From contig NZ_JACIDT010000004.1 in NCBI RefSeq assembly GCF_014196495.1, positions 124,001 through 188,000 on the forward strand: DNA of 64,000 bases. The letters are read 5' to 3'. The stretch comes from Sphingobium jiangsuense. Its GTDB lineage: Bacteria; Pseudomonadota; Alphaproteobacteria; Sphingomonadales; Sphingomonadaceae. Positions within the stretch are counted from its first letter, which is position 1. Every line of letters begins with the position of its first letter. The translations under genes were made by a program, and so were the position numbers. Shown here piece after piece: positions 24,432 to 34,338 of this stretch. A model generated the notes under the pieces. The model did no database searches, had not been told where the DNA came from, and saw only the letters and a program-made list of their open reading frames with translations.

Positions 24432-24951
24432 CTTCCCATGGCCGGAAGGCCATGATCCCGAATCGAGCGTTAATTTCGTCGCCGAGGAACTGGATGTGCC
24501 CAGCCTTTCGGCCGCCGCCGTCTGGCCGCACCTTGTCGATACCTCGGAATGGGAACGCTATTATGGCTATATGTCCGATATCGTCTTTCAGGACGGGGCG
24601 GGGCCGGAACTCGGCCTCGGCGCGCGTTTCTGCCTCAATACCCTGACCTTCCCCGTGCAGGCGGAAGTCAGGGAGTTCCGGCCGCCATCGGCGGGCGAGC
24701 CCGGCCTGCTCGCCTGGCACGGCCGCGTCGACGAGGGCGGAGATGAGGAAGGACGGGGCCTCGACCTCTATCATATCTGGATGATCGAGGATCTGCCGGG
24801 CGGAGGCGTCCGCATCCTGACGCAGGAAACCCAGCAGGGCGCGCTGGCCCGCGAAATCGCCGCCGCCAACCCCAGCCCGATGCTCTATTCGCATCAGGAC
24901 TGGGTGAAAAGCCTCGCGACGACCGCGCTGCGGGCGGCGGGGCAAGGCTGA
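24421..24951 (+). CDS. SRPBCC-fold (polyketide cyclase/START-like) protein
   Basis: 176 residues, no signal peptide. VPSLSAAAVWPHLVDTSEWERYYGYM opens a pattern usual for SRPBCC proteins (helix after the first strand, W near a Pro), followed by GLGARFCLNTLTFPVQAEVREF and the long C-terminal helix that closes the ligand pocket. It probably binds a hydrophobic ligand; no catalytic residue can be assigned. It stands alone between the CMD gene, which is divergent, and a repeat cluster. Confidence 0.72.
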   Translation: MPRDFPWPEGHDPESSVNFVAEELDVPSLSAAAVWPHLVDTSEWERYYGYMSDIVFQDGAGPELGLGARFCLNTLTFPVQAEVREFRPPSAGEPGLLAWHGRVDEGGDEEGRGLDLYHIWMIEDLPGGGVRILTQETQQGALAREIAAANPSPMLYSHQDWVKSLATTALRAAGQG

Positions 24952-25030
24952 CCAAATATTAGGAATCTATATTCTTTGCAGGCGGTTCCAGCTGATGCCT
25001 CCTTGCGGCCCGGAAGCGAGCCTAAAAGAA

Positions 25031-25122
25031 CCGTTCGGGCTGAGCTTGTCGAAGCCCTGTCCTTTGTCCCAAGAGAAAGCAGCCGTTGGCCTCTGTCCGC
25101 CCTTCGAGTCGAGGGCGAACGG
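25031..25122. repeat. REP-like inverted pair, second location
   Basis: GTTCGGGCTGAGCTTGTCGA at 25033-25052 is the same unit as at 9311. A degenerate inverted partner lies at 25098-25122 (CCGCCCTTCGAGTCGAGGGCGAACG on the plus strand). The 411-base gap 24952-25362 holds this pair and the unrelated pair at 25163-25242; no gene is credible in it. Confidence 0.7.
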
Positions 25123-25162
25123 CGGTGGGAGGACCTAGTCAACGAAAATCAGCGATATATTT

Positions 25163-25242
25163 CCCGTCATGCCAGCGCAGGCCGGCATCTCAGGAGACGG
25201 CGCGCGACATGGCTTGAGACCTTAGCCAGCGCTGGGTGACGG
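25163..25242. repeat. Second REP-like inverted pair (CCGTCAT-CCAGCG type)
   Basis: The plus strand at 25164-25192 begins CCGTCATGCCAGCGC and ends CATCTCA. The minus strand of 25214-25242 reads CCGTCACCCAGCGCTGGC and ends GTCTCA. The two arms form an imperfect long hairpin. This differs in sequence from the GAGCTTGTCGA unit just upstream. Confidence 0.6.
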
Positions 25243-25362
25243 TAAGGAAAAGGCCCCGCGTACCACCTCAAACCCGGCTTTCAGCATGCCGCAACGAAGA
25301 CAGCCGCCAAAAAAGCGGGCAGGAAGCGCGCAACCGCTTTCCGCCCGACCCTTTCCCTGTCC

Positions 25363-26595
25363 TCAGACACGTTCGATAATGATCGCCGGGGCCATGCCGC
25401 CCGCCGCGCACATGGTGACGAGGCCGCGCTTCAGGTTGCGGCGCTCCAGTTCGTCCAGCACCGTGCCGATCAGGATCGCGCCGGTCGCGCCGATCGGATG
25501 GCCCAGTGCGATCGAGCCGCCATTGACGTTGACCTTCGCGCGGTCGAGCTTCAGGTCGCGGATGAACTTTTCCGTGACGACAGCGAAAGCCTCGTTGATT
25601 TCCCACAGGTCGATATCGTCGACGGTGAGTCCGGCCTTGGCCAGCGCCTTCTTCGCCGCCGGAACCGGGCCGTTCAGCATCAGCGTGGGGTCGTCGCCCA
25701 CATTGGCGAAGGCGACGACCCGCGCGCGCGGCTTCAGCCCGTGCTTCTCCGCATAGGCGGGCGAGGCGAGCAGCACCGCCGCCGCCCCGTCCACCACGCC
25801 CGAGCTGTTGCCCGCATGATGAATCGGCTCCCAGTCGAGGTCGGGATAGGCCTGCTTGATGAGCGCGCGATAGCTGCCGCCGTCGTCCAGTTCCATGTCG
25901 GCCAGATCGGTAAAGGCGGGCTTCAGCTGGGCAAGGCCCTCGGCGGTGGTCTGCGGGCGGGGATATTCGTCCTTTTCCAGCACCAGCGCGCCGCTTTCGT
26001 CATGGACCGGCACAAGGCTCCTGTCGAAACGCCCCTCCGCGATCGCGACGGCCGCCTTGCGCTGACTTTCGAGGCCGAGCGCGTCGACATCCTCGCGCGT
26101 GATGCCTTCCATCGCCGCGATCGCGTCGGCGCACACGCCCTGATGCGATTGCGGCACGGTGCGGCGCAGGCGCAGATTGCCCCGATCCATCATCGGCGGC
26201 CCGGTGAAGGGCAGCGAATTGGTGTAGGACATCATCTCCGTCCCGCCCGCGACGATCAGATCCTCCATGCCCGACATGATCGACGCGGCGGCGAGGTTCA
26301 CCGCCGTGATGCCGCCGCCGCAGAAGCGGTCGAGCGTCACGCCCGACGAGCGGACGTCGTAACCGGCGTCGAGCGCGGCCATGCGGCCGAGGTCGGCGCC
26401 CTGCCTGTCGACCTGCATGCTGGTGCTCCAGATCACATCGTCGACATCTGCGGTATTCAGATTGTTGCGCTCGGCGATCGCCTTGAGCACGGTGGCGCCC
26501 AGATGCTGGGGGTGCATATGCGCCAGCGCCCCCTTCCCTGCCTTGCCGACGCCGCGCGGCGTGCGGACGGCATCGATGATCAACGCTTCGGGCAT
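25363..26595 (-). CDS. Acetyl-CoA acetyltransferase (thiolase)
   Basis: 410 residues from the ATG at 26595 with AAGGAGG upstream. The full thiolase set is present: nucleophile C92 in RFCGGGIT, NEAFAV, GHPIGATGA, and the second Cys in CAAGGMAP. It therefore should cleave 3-ketoacyl-CoA to acetyl-CoA and a shortened chain, or condense acetyl-CoA. It is transcribed alone on the minus strand, divergent from the nitroreductase-Old Yellow Enzyme operon across a 169-base gap containing a weak palindrome. Confidence 0.93.
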   Translation of the reverse strand: MPEALIIDAVRTPRGVGKAGKGALAHMHPQHLGATVLKAIAERNNLNTADVDDVIWSTSMQVDRQGADLGRMAALDAGYDVRSSGVTLDRFCGGGITAVNLAAASIMSGMEDLIVAGGTEMMSYTNSLPFTGPPMMDRGNLRLRRTVPQSHQGVCADAIAAMEGITREDVDALGLESQRKAAVAIAEGRFDRSLVPVHDESGALVLEKDEYPRPQTTAEGLAQLKPAFTDLADMELDDGGSYRALIKQAYPDLDWEPIHHAGNSSGVVDGAAAVLLASPAYAEKHGLKPRARVVAFANVGDDPTLMLNGPVPAAKKALAKAGLTVDDIDLWEINEAFAVVTEKFIRDLKLDRAKVNVNGGSIALGHPIGATGAILIGTVLDELERRNLKRGLVTMCAAGGMAPAIIIERV

Positions 26596-26712
26596 GAACA
26601 AGAACCTCCTTGAGGAAATGGGACAGGCATCGAAACCCGCCCCGCAAACGATATTTCATCGACCATTTACATTTTCCGCCGCCGCTTTCAAGCGATGGCC
26701 GAAGAAAATTCA

Positions 26713-26727
26713 TCAAGTCATTAAATT
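26713..26727. promoter_or_regulatory. Weak operator-like site between thiolase and nitroreductase
   Basis: Minus strand reads TTTAATGACTTGATG, 8 of 12 matches to the shared palindrome in a divergent gap. It fits in place but is too weak to call on its own. Confidence 0.25.
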
Positions 26728-26764
26728 CTCGACATCACCCCTCCGCTTCGGTACGGGCAAGGGC

Positions 26765-27451
26765 ATGAGCGAAGACCAGAACCGCATCGAAACCCTCGAC
26801 GGATTGTTGCGCGCGCGCCGGTCGGTGCGCGGTTTCCGGCCCGACCCGGTGCCGGCCGACATTCTCCGCCGCATCTTCACCATGGCGGGGCAGGCTCCTT
26901 CCAACTGCAACGTCCAGCCCTGGGTGGTGCATGTCGTTTCGGGCGCGGCGGCCGAGCGGGTGCGCACCGCGCTGCACGATCGCGCGCGCGCGGGCGCCGC
27001 CCTCTCGCCCGACTATCCGCTGACCGGCACCTATCCCGGCCATTACCGCACCCGGCAGGTGGAGGCGGCCAAGGCGCTGTTCGCCGCGACCGGCGTCGCC
27101 CGCGACGACCTGCCCGCACGGACCGACTCGTTCCTGCGCAACTTCCGCTTCTTCGACGCGCCCCATGCCGCCTTCATCCTGATGCCCGACTGGGCCGGGA
27201 TCCGCGAGGCGGCGGATTGCGGCATGTACGCCCAGTCGCTGATGCTGGCGATGACCGCGCACGGCATCGGCTCCTGCGCGCAGGGCGCGCTCGGCCATTA
27301 TGCCGATGTGGTGCGCGGGGCGCTGGACGTGCCGGACGGGCACCGTATACTCTTCGGTATCGCCTTCGGCTATGAGGACGAGGCGCATCCCGCCAACAAG
27401 GCCCGCACCGATCGAGCCGCGCTTGCAGACACCACCGTTTTTCACGACTGA
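26765..27451 (+). CDS. Nitroreductase-family flavoprotein
   Basis: 228 residues from the ATG at 26765. The N-terminal RRSVRGFRPDPVP and QAPSNCNVQPWVVHV are the FMN-binding start of the family. The middle has DCGMYAQSLMLAMTAHGIGSC, and the end FGIAFGYEDEAHPANKART is the C-terminal phosphate site. Family members reduce nitro groups, quinones or enoyl compounds with NAD(P)H. Directly upstream of an Old Yellow Enzyme, SDR and thiolase, it may act on an enone or CoA ester. It is the first gene of a four-gene unit with gaps of 14-28 bases. Confidence 0.88.
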   Translation: MSEDQNRIETLDGLLRARRSVRGFRPDPVPADILRRIFTMAGQAPSNCNVQPWVVHVVSGAAAERVRTALHDRARAGAALSPDYPLTGTYPGHYRTRQVEAAKALFAATGVARDDLPARTDSFLRNFRFFDAPHAAFILMPDWAGIREAADCGMYAQSLMLAMTAHGIGSCAQGALGHYADVVRGALDVPDGHRILFGIAFGYEDEAHPANKARTDRAALADTTVFHD

Positions 27452-27465
27452 GCAAGGATAAGGCC

Positions 27466-28611
27466 ATGAGCGGCGATCCGCTTTTCGACCCCATCACCAT
27501 CGGCACCATGCAGCTTGCCAACCGCATCGTCATGGCGCCGATGACCCGTTTCTTCGCGCCCGGCGGCATATTGACGCCGGACGTCGTCCCCTACTACGCG
27601 CGCCGCGCGCGGGGCGGCACGGGCCTTATCATCACCGAGGGGACGGTGGTGGACCATCCGGTCGCCCATTATTCCACCACCGTGCCGCATTTCTACGGCG
27701 AAGCGGCGCTGGCGCGCTGGGGCGAGGTGGTGGATGCGGTCCATGCCCAGGGCGGGAAGATCATCCCGCAGCTCTGGCACACGGGCCTGTCGCGGCTGCG
27801 CCACAAGACGCATAACCCGGACGTCCCCTCCATCTCGGCCTCCGTCATCACCGAGGAGGATGTCGGCGCGCCGCCGCTGCCCGGCGGGAAAATCCGCCCG
27901 GCCACCCGCGCGATGGAAAAGCAGGATATCGACGCCGTGATCGCAGCTTTCGCCAGGGGCGCCGCGGACGCAAAGGCGATCGGTTTCGACGGCGTCGCCA
28001 TCCATGGTGCGCACGGCTATCTGCTCGACCAGTTCATCTGGGCGCAGAGCAACCGGCGGGAGGACGCCTATGGTGGCCCGATCGAGAACCGCATCCGCTT
28101 CGCGGCCGAACTGGTCGCGGCCGTGCGGGCGGCGGTGGGGCCGGATTTCCCGATCTTCTTCCGCTTTTCCCAATGGAAGGGCCATGATTACAACGCCCGG
28201 ATCGCGGACACGCCGGAAGAGCTGGCCAGCATCCTGCAACCGCTGGCGCAGGCGGGCGTCGACGTGTTCGACGCCTCGACCCGCCGCTTCTGGCAGCCCG
28301 CCTTCGAGGGCAGCCCCCTCAACCTCGCCGGATGGGCGAAGAAGCTGACGGGCAAGCGCGCGATGACCGTAGGGTCGGTGGGGCTGGAAGACCCCGCCAA
28401 TTTCACCCCCGGCGCGCCGGTCAGCGCGGTCGCCGTCGCCAATCTCGCACCGCTGCGGCGGATGCTGGAAAGCGGCGAGGTGGATCTGGCCGGGGTCGGC
28501 CGCGCGCTCATCGCCAATGCCGACTGGGCCGACCTGGTGCGCGGGGGCCGCTATGACGATCTGCGCGCCTATGATCCAAAGGCGGTCGTCGCCTCGCTCG
28601 AACCCGCTTAA
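27466..28611 (+). CDS. Old Yellow Enzyme-family NADH:flavin oxidoreductase
   Basis: 381-residue TIM-barrel FMN enzyme. NRIVMAPMTR, IIPQLWHTG and the substrate-binding pair in GVAIHGAHGYLLDQF are clear. SNRREDAYGG and the phosphate-binding GVGRALIANADW follow. There is no 4Fe-4S cysteine cluster and no second domain, so it is the short single-domain type and not a 2,4-dienoyl-CoA reductase FadH. It would reduce the carbon double bond of an alpha,beta-unsaturated ketone or ester. It is second in the nitroreductase operon. Confidence 0.92.
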   Translation: MSGDPLFDPITIGTMQLANRIVMAPMTRFFAPGGILTPDVVPYYARRARGGTGLIITEGTVVDHPVAHYSTTVPHFYGEAALARWGEVVDAVHAQGGKIIPQLWHTGLSRLRHKTHNPDVPSISASVITEEDVGAPPLPGGKIRPATRAMEKQDIDAVIAAFARGAADAKAIGFDGVAIHGAHGYLLDQFIWAQSNRREDAYGGPIENRIRFAAELVAAVRAAVGPDFPIFFRFSQWKGHDYNARIADTPEELASILQPLAQAGVDVFDASTRRFWQPAFEGSPLNLAGWAKKLTGKRAMTVGSVGLEDPANFTPGAPVSAVAVANLAPLRRMLESGEVDLAGVGRALIANADWADLVRGGRYDDLRAYDPKAVVASLEPA

Positions 28612-28637
28612 ATCCAATTCAGCAACAGGATATGCAC

Positions 28638-29414
28638 ATGGCCAACGCCCCTATTTTCGACCTCAGCGGCCGCGTCGCGCTGGTGACCGGCGCCTCGTCC
28701 GGCATCGGCGAGCGCTGGGGCCGCATCCTTGCCGCCGCCGGCGCGAAAGTGGTGCTCGCCGCCCGCCGCACCGACCGGCTGGAGGCGCTGCGCGAAGCGA
28801 TCCTCGCCGATGGCGGGCAGGCGATCTCGGTCGCGATGGACGTTTCCGACGAAGCCTCGACCATCGCCGCCTATGACGCGGCGGAAAAAGCGTTCGGCGT
28901 GGTCGACACCATCGTCGCTAATGCCGGCATGAACTCCGAAGGTCCGGCGACGGACCTCGGCATCGACGAATTCGATCAGGTCACCGCCGTCAACATCCGC
29001 GGCGTGTTCCTGACCGCACGGGAAGGCGCGCGCCGCCTGATCGCCGACAATTCGCGCGAAAAGCAGCATGGCCGCATCGTCATCACCGCGTCGATCACGG
29101 CCAACCACGTTTCGCCGGGCCTCGCCGCCTACAGCGCGTCCAAGGCGGCGGTGCAGCAGATGGGCCGGGTGCTGGCGCGCGACTGGGCACGGCTGGGCAT
29201 CAACGTAAACACCATCTGCCCCGGCTATATCCGCACCGAATTGTCGGGCGACTGGTTCGATACCGAGGGCGGGCTCAAGCAGATCAGCGGCTTCCCCCGC
29301 AGGCGGCTGATGGAGGAAAGCGACCTCGACGTGCCGCTGCTCTATCTCTGCTCGGACGCGGCGCGCGCCGTCACCGGATCGTCCTTCACCATTGACGACG
29401 GCCAGACGCTCTGA
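28638..29414 (+). CDS. Short-chain dehydrogenase/reductase
   Basis: 258 residues from the ATG at 28638 with AGGA eight bases upstream; an ATG at 28632 is too close. TGASSGIG, ANAGMN, the catalytic SITANHVSPGLAAYSASK segment, and a C-terminal GSSFTIDDGQTL mark a classical SDR. It is third in the operon with the Old Yellow Enzyme and followed by a thiolase, the place expected for a 3-hydroxyacyl-CoA dehydrogenase. Sequence alone does not prove that substrate. Confidence 0.9.
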   Translation: MANAPIFDLSGRVALVTGASSGIGERWGRILAAAGAKVVLAARRTDRLEALREAILADGGQAISVAMDVSDEASTIAAYDAAEKAFGVVDTIVANAGMNSEGPATDLGIDEFDQVTAVNIRGVFLTAREGARRLIADNSREKQHGRIVITASITANHVSPGLAAYSASKAAVQQMGRVLARDWARLGINVNTICPGYIRTELSGDWFDTEGGLKQISGFPRRRLMEESDLDVPLLYLCSDAARAVTGSSFTIDDGQTL

Positions 29415-29442
29415 CCGCCGCCTCGCACAGGAGAAATTGAAC

Positions 29443-30606
<1,164 letters not shown>

Positions 30607-30717
30607 AGGGAGGGCCGCCATTCAGCCCATGCGGGCCTGCGAACCGCGCTTTTCTGTGCTCCGGTGCTCGAAAATCACGATTCTCGGCTCCGCCTGAACT
30701 GAATGGCGACCCTCCCT
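30607..30717. repeat. Structured intergenic element, copy A
   Basis: Arms AGGGAGGGCCGCCATTCAG (30607-30625) and CTGAATGGCGACCCTCCCT (30699-30717) pair at 18 of 19 positions. Between them lie a 5' core CCATGCGGGCCTGCGAACCG (from 30627) and a 3' core TCTCGGCTCCGCCTGAAC (30682-30699), both nearly identical to copy B at 43737. It starts at the base after the thiolase stop and ends inside the stop codon of the convergent ligase, filling the gap exactly. It may act as a two-way transcript end. Confidence 0.8.
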
Positions 30718-32257
30718 AGCCTCTCGGTAGCCGCCGCGCCTCCTCGCGCAGCACGGTCTTCAGCACCTTGCCCGCCGCCGAAAGCGGCAGCGCATCGACG
30801 AAGCTGAAGCTGCGCGGCACCTTGTAGCCGGCGATGCGGGCGCGGACATGGGCCTGCATCTCCTCCTCGTCCACCGCCGCCCCTTCGCGCAGGACGATCA
30901 CCGCATGCACCTGCTCGCCATAGCGTGGGCAGGGCACCGCGATCACCGCGACCTGGCCCACCGCCGGATGGGTGCTGAGCGCGCGCTCGACCTCGGCGGA
31001 GTAGACGTTCTCGCCGCCGGTGATGATGACGTCCTTGATCCGGTCCACCACCGTCACATAGCCGTCTGCGTCCATCCAGCCCATGTCGCCGGTGTGCATC
31101 CAGCCGCCGCGCAGCGCGTCGGCCGTCGCCTCGGCCATGCCCCAATAGCCGAGCATCACCATGGGGCCGCGCGCGCAGATCTCGCCGATCGTGCCGCGCT
31201 CCACCTCCCGGTCGTCCCGGTCGACGATGCGCAGCTCGGTCGAGGGGGTCGCCCGTCCCGCCGAGCGGCCCCTGCCCCGCGCCCGCGCCTCCGCGCTGTG
31301 GTCGGCGGGCGACAGCATCGCGCAGATCGGCGACAGCTCGGTCATGCCATAGGCTTGCGAGAAGCGGGCATTGGGAAAAGCCGCCATCGCCCGGTCGAGC
31401 AGCGCGTCATCGATGCAGGAAGCGCCATAGCGGATGTTGCGCACATGTCCCATGTCCAGTTTCGCAAAGCGCGGATGATCGATCAGCATGCGGATCATGG
31501 TCGGCACCATGAAGAAATCGGTCACGCGCTCGCGATCGATGACCTCCAGCGCGCCGCCCGGATCGAACCCCGGCATCATCACGTGCACGCTGCCCGACAG
31601 CATCGAGAGGAACAGGCCCGACAGCGCGCCTACATGGAAGAGCGGCGCGCAGTGGAGATAGCGCTCGCCCGATCGCGCCTCGTCGGTGGCCAGCGTGCCC
31701 AGCGCCGAGGCCATGAGGTTGCGATGGCTCAGCATCACGCCCTTGGGAAAGCCGGTGGTGCCGCCGGTATAGAGCACCGCCGCAAGGTCGTCGTCCGCCC
31801 GCAGCGCGTCGGGCACCGGGTCGGCGGCGGCCAGCCAGGCTTCGTAATCGAGCGCGCCGTCCAGCGCCGCATCGATCGTGATGACCGTGCGCAGGCCGGG
31901 CGCGGCCTCGCGAATCGCCGGAACGAGCGGCGCGAAGGCGGCGTCCACGATCAGGATGCGGGTGTCGCAATTTTCGAGCGAATAGCCCATCTCCGCCGCC
32001 GACCAGCGGATGTTGACCGGATTGATGACGCCGCCGGCCCAGAGCGTGCCGAATATATATTCGAGGAAGCGATGGCCGTTGCGCGCCAGCAGCGCGACCC
32101 GGTCGCCGGGCCACAGCCCGATGCCCTGCACCGCCCCGGCAAAGCGCGCCACCCGGTCGGCGAAGACGCGCCACGTCCAGCTGCGGGGGCCGTCGATGAT
32201 CGCCGGACGATCCGCCATCTGTTGCAGGTTCCGATGCACCATCTGCGTCAGGTACAT
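30716..32257 (-). CDS. Acyl-CoA ligase (AMP-forming, ANL superfamily)
   Basis: 513 residues. YTGGTTGFPKG is the phosphate loop (about 163-173). YGMTELSP, the GWMHTGDMGWMD segment and the C-terminal AAGKVLKT lysine are present. It resembles medium- or long-chain and aryl-acid CoA ligases. GGGAGAAACC precedes the ATG. It is divergent from a second ligase across a gap with a shared palindrome, and convergent with the thiolase. Substrate not predictable. Confidence 0.93.
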   Translation of the reverse strand: MYLTQMVHRNLQQMADRPAIIDGPRSWTWRVFADRVARFAGAVQGIGLWPGDRVALLARNGHRFLEYIFGTLWAGGVINPVNIRWSAAEMGYSLENCDTRILIVDAAFAPLVPAIREAAPGLRTVITIDAALDGALDYEAWLAAADPVPDALRADDDLAAVLYTGGTTGFPKGVMLSHRNLMASALGTLATDEARSGERYLHCAPLFHVGALSGLFLSMLSGSVHVMMPGFDPGGALEVIDRERVTDFFMVPTMIRMLIDHPRFAKLDMGHVRNIRYGASCIDDALLDRAMAAFPNARFSQAYGMTELSPICAMLSPADHSAEARARGRGRSAGRATPSTELRIVDRDDREVERGTIGEICARGPMVMLGYWGMAEATADALRGGWMHTGDMGWMDADGYVTVVDRIKDVIITGGENVYSAEVERALSTHPAVGQVAVIAVPCPRYGEQVHAVIVLREGAAVDEEEMQAHVRARIAGYKVPRSFSFVDALPLSAAGKVLKTVLREEARRLPRG

Positions 32258-32354
32258 GGTTTCTCCCTCTCCCGTGCGCCGTTGACCGGCTTTCGACGAT
32301 GATGCGATGTTAGCGGTTGATCCGCTACCGGAAAACCGCTTAGAGGGAAATTAT

Positions 32355-32366
32355 TTAATCGAGTAG
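32355..32366. promoter_or_regulatory. Shared operator-like palindrome, site 5
   Basis: TTAATCGAGTAG, 10 of 12 matches, with flanks TTAT and ATAA that continue the 20-base dyad (32351-32370). It lies in the 158-base divergent gap between two acyl-CoA ligase genes. Confidence 0.6.
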
Positions 32367-32415
32367 ATAAGGACATGGGAATTGCATCTTCCCACGGTCC
32401 TGAGGAGAATGCCGG

Positions 32416-33951
32416 GTGCCGTATACGATCAATAGCATGATACGCTGGTGGGCGCGGGAAAAGCCGGAACTGCCCTGCATCAAGCAGGGCGGCGATCAGG
32501 TGAGCTATGCCGACTTCGACGCCTGGGTCGGCCGCGTCGCCGCGCGCTTCGTCGATGAAGGGCTGACCCCCGGCGATCGCGTCTGCATCCATGGCGTCAA
32601 CTGCATCGAATGGTGCGTGGCGGCGATCGCGGCGCTGCGCTGCGGCGGCGTGTTCGCAGGGCTGAGCAACAAGATGGTGATGGCCGAGGTCGCCTATCTG
32701 CTCGGCGACTACAGCCCCGTCTTGCTGGTGAGCGACGACGAGGCGCAGGCGAAGCTGGCGGATATGGGCCCGCTGGAGGACCGCCACGGCAACCCGGTGA
32801 AGACGCCGCTGCGCATCGGCTTCGGCGAGATCGCGGCGCTGCGGCAGGGCGAGGCGCGCGATGTGGACCGCGAGGTCGATCCCAATGCGCTCGCCTATAT
32901 CGTCACCACCAGCGGGTCGACGGCGCGGCCCAAGGGCGTGATGTTCTCCAACCATTCGCTGATCGACCATGTCGCCGCCTTCCGCTTCGAGGATCCGGTC
33001 GCCGATCTCGACCCCAAAATGTACATCGTCGCCCCGCTCAACACGACGGCGGGCGGCATGCAGATGCTGCACAGCCTGATCCAGGGCGGCACCGCCTATC
33101 TGGACGACAGGTTCGAGCCCGCCGAGGTGCTCGACACGATCGTGCGCGACCGCATCAGCATCTTCTGCGCGGCGCCGATCTTCCTCCAGCGCATCGCCGA
33201 TCTGCCGCAATTCGCGCAGGCCGACGTGTCCTGCATCAAGGTCAGCTTCACCGGCGGCGCGGCGGTGGCGCCCAGGCTGCTCAAGGCATGGGCGGACAAG
33301 GGCGTGCGCGTCCGGCAGATGTACGGGCAGAGCGAGATGGGCGGCTGGGGCACCGTCACGCCGCCGCGCCTCGCGCTCGACCATCCCGACAAATGCGGCT
33401 TCGGCGGCCCGCTGCGCGACATCGCGATCATCGACGAGGACGGCAATTTCCTCGGCCCCAACCAGATGGGCCAGATCGTGATGCGCGGACCGGGCAGCAT
33501 GCTCGGCTATTGGAACGACCCGGAGGCGACGGCGAAAACCATGGTCGACGGCTGGATTCGCACCGGCGATCTGGGCGTTATCGACGAAAGCGGCCTGCTG
33601 CGCTTCGTCGACCGGCTGAAGGACATCATCATTTCGGGCGGGCTCAACATTTCCGCCGCGGAGGTCGAGCGGGTGCTGATGGACTATCCCGGCATAGAGG
33701 AGGCGGCGGTGATCGCCGCGCCCGACGAGAAATTCGGCGAGACGCCTCTCGCCATCGTCTACAGCCGGACGGAGATCTGCGTGACCACGCTGATCGAGCA
33801 TTGCAACAGCAACCTCTCCAGCTACAAGGTGCCGCGCTATGTCGCGGTCCATGGCGAGCCGTTGCAGCGGCTTGCGACCGGCAAGATTTCCAAGCCGGTG
33901 CTGCGGACGCAATATGCCTCGGCTGAGACGTTGCCGCCTCGTGTACGGTAA
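32416..33951 (+). CDS. Acyl-CoA ligase (AMP-forming, ANL superfamily)
   Basis: 511 residues from GTG at 32416 with GAGGAG upstream. TTSGSTARPKGV is the phosphate loop, GQSEMGGWG the adenine region, LKDIIISGGLNI the hinge, and ATGKISKPVLR carries the catalytic lysine. The short N-terminal MPYTINSMIRWWAREKP resembles the ligase at 54152, so the two may be related paralogues with different acids. An EthD-domain gene starts eight bases downstream and is probably cotranscribed. Confidence 0.93.
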   Translation: MPYTINSMIRWWAREKPELPCIKQGGDQVSYADFDAWVGRVAARFVDEGLTPGDRVCIHGVNCIEWCVAAIAALRCGGVFAGLSNKMVMAEVAYLLGDYSPVLLVSDDEAQAKLADMGPLEDRHGNPVKTPLRIGFGEIAALRQGEARDVDREVDPNALAYIVTTSGSTARPKGVMFSNHSLIDHVAAFRFEDPVADLDPKMYIVAPLNTTAGGMQMLHSLIQGGTAYLDDRFEPAEVLDTIVRDRISIFCAAPIFLQRIADLPQFAQADVSCIKVSFTGGAAVAPRLLKAWADKGVRVRQMYGQSEMGGWGTVTPPRLALDHPDKCGFGGPLRDIAIIDEDGNFLGPNQMGQIVMRGPGSMLGYWNDPEATAKTMVDGWIRTGDLGVIDESGLLRFVDRLKDIIISGGLNISAAEVERVLMDYPGIEEAAVIAAPDEKFGETPLAIVYSRTEICVTTLIEHCNSNLSSYKVPRYVAVHGEPLQRLATGKISKPVLRTQYASAETLPPRVR

Positions 33952-33958
33952 GGACGAT

Positions 33959-34336
33959 ATGCCGATGATAAAGCTGGTTTTCTGCTTGCGTCGCCTGCCG
34001 GAAATGACGCGGGAGGAATTTCAGCGTTACTGGCGGGAAGTCCACGCCCCGCTGGTGCGGGAGGCCGCGCCGCTGCTCAACATCCGCCGCTATGTGCAGA
34101 GCCATAGCGTAGACGATCCGCGCATCGCGCCTGCCGTCGATGCGCGCGGGTGCGGCGTGCCGCCCTATGACGGGGTCGCCGAGCTGTGGTGGGACAGCGT
34201 GGAGGACATCATCGCGGCGGGCGCGACGAGGGAGGGCCGCGCCGCCGGGCGGCGCCTGCTCACCGACGAGGCCAATTTCATCGCGGCGAAGGAGTCCGCG
34301 CTATTCTATGTCTCGGAGCATGAGGTGGTGGGGTAA
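33959..34336 (+). CDS. EthD-domain protein
   Basis: 125 residues from the ATG at 33959, four bases after AAGGA. IKLVFCLRRLPEMTREEFQRYW and HAPLVREAA match the EthD ferredoxin-like fold (dimeric alpha-beta barrel), and the end has ALFYVSEHEVVG. EthD-type proteins accompany oxidative catabolic systems; their reaction is usually unknown. It follows the CoA ligase closely and ends two bases from the convergent SDR gene. Confidence 0.85.
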   Translation: MPMIKLVFCLRRLPEMTREEFQRYWREVHAPLVREAAPLLNIRRYVQSHSVDDPRIAPAVDARGCGVPPYDGVAELWWDSVEDIIAAGATREGRAAGRRLLTDEANFIAAKESALFYVSEHEVVG

Positions 34337-34338
34337 CA

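Noticed and set aside
24976..25239. 87-codon open frame in the gap after the SRPBCC gene
   Set aside because: It lies wholly within two inverted repeat pairs, has no ribosome site and no protein-like pattern.
27466..28611. FadH-type 2,4-dienoyl-CoA reductase for the Old Yellow Enzyme gene
   Set aside because: It has 381 residues and no iron-sulfur cysteine cluster or second nucleotide domain, which FadH needs.
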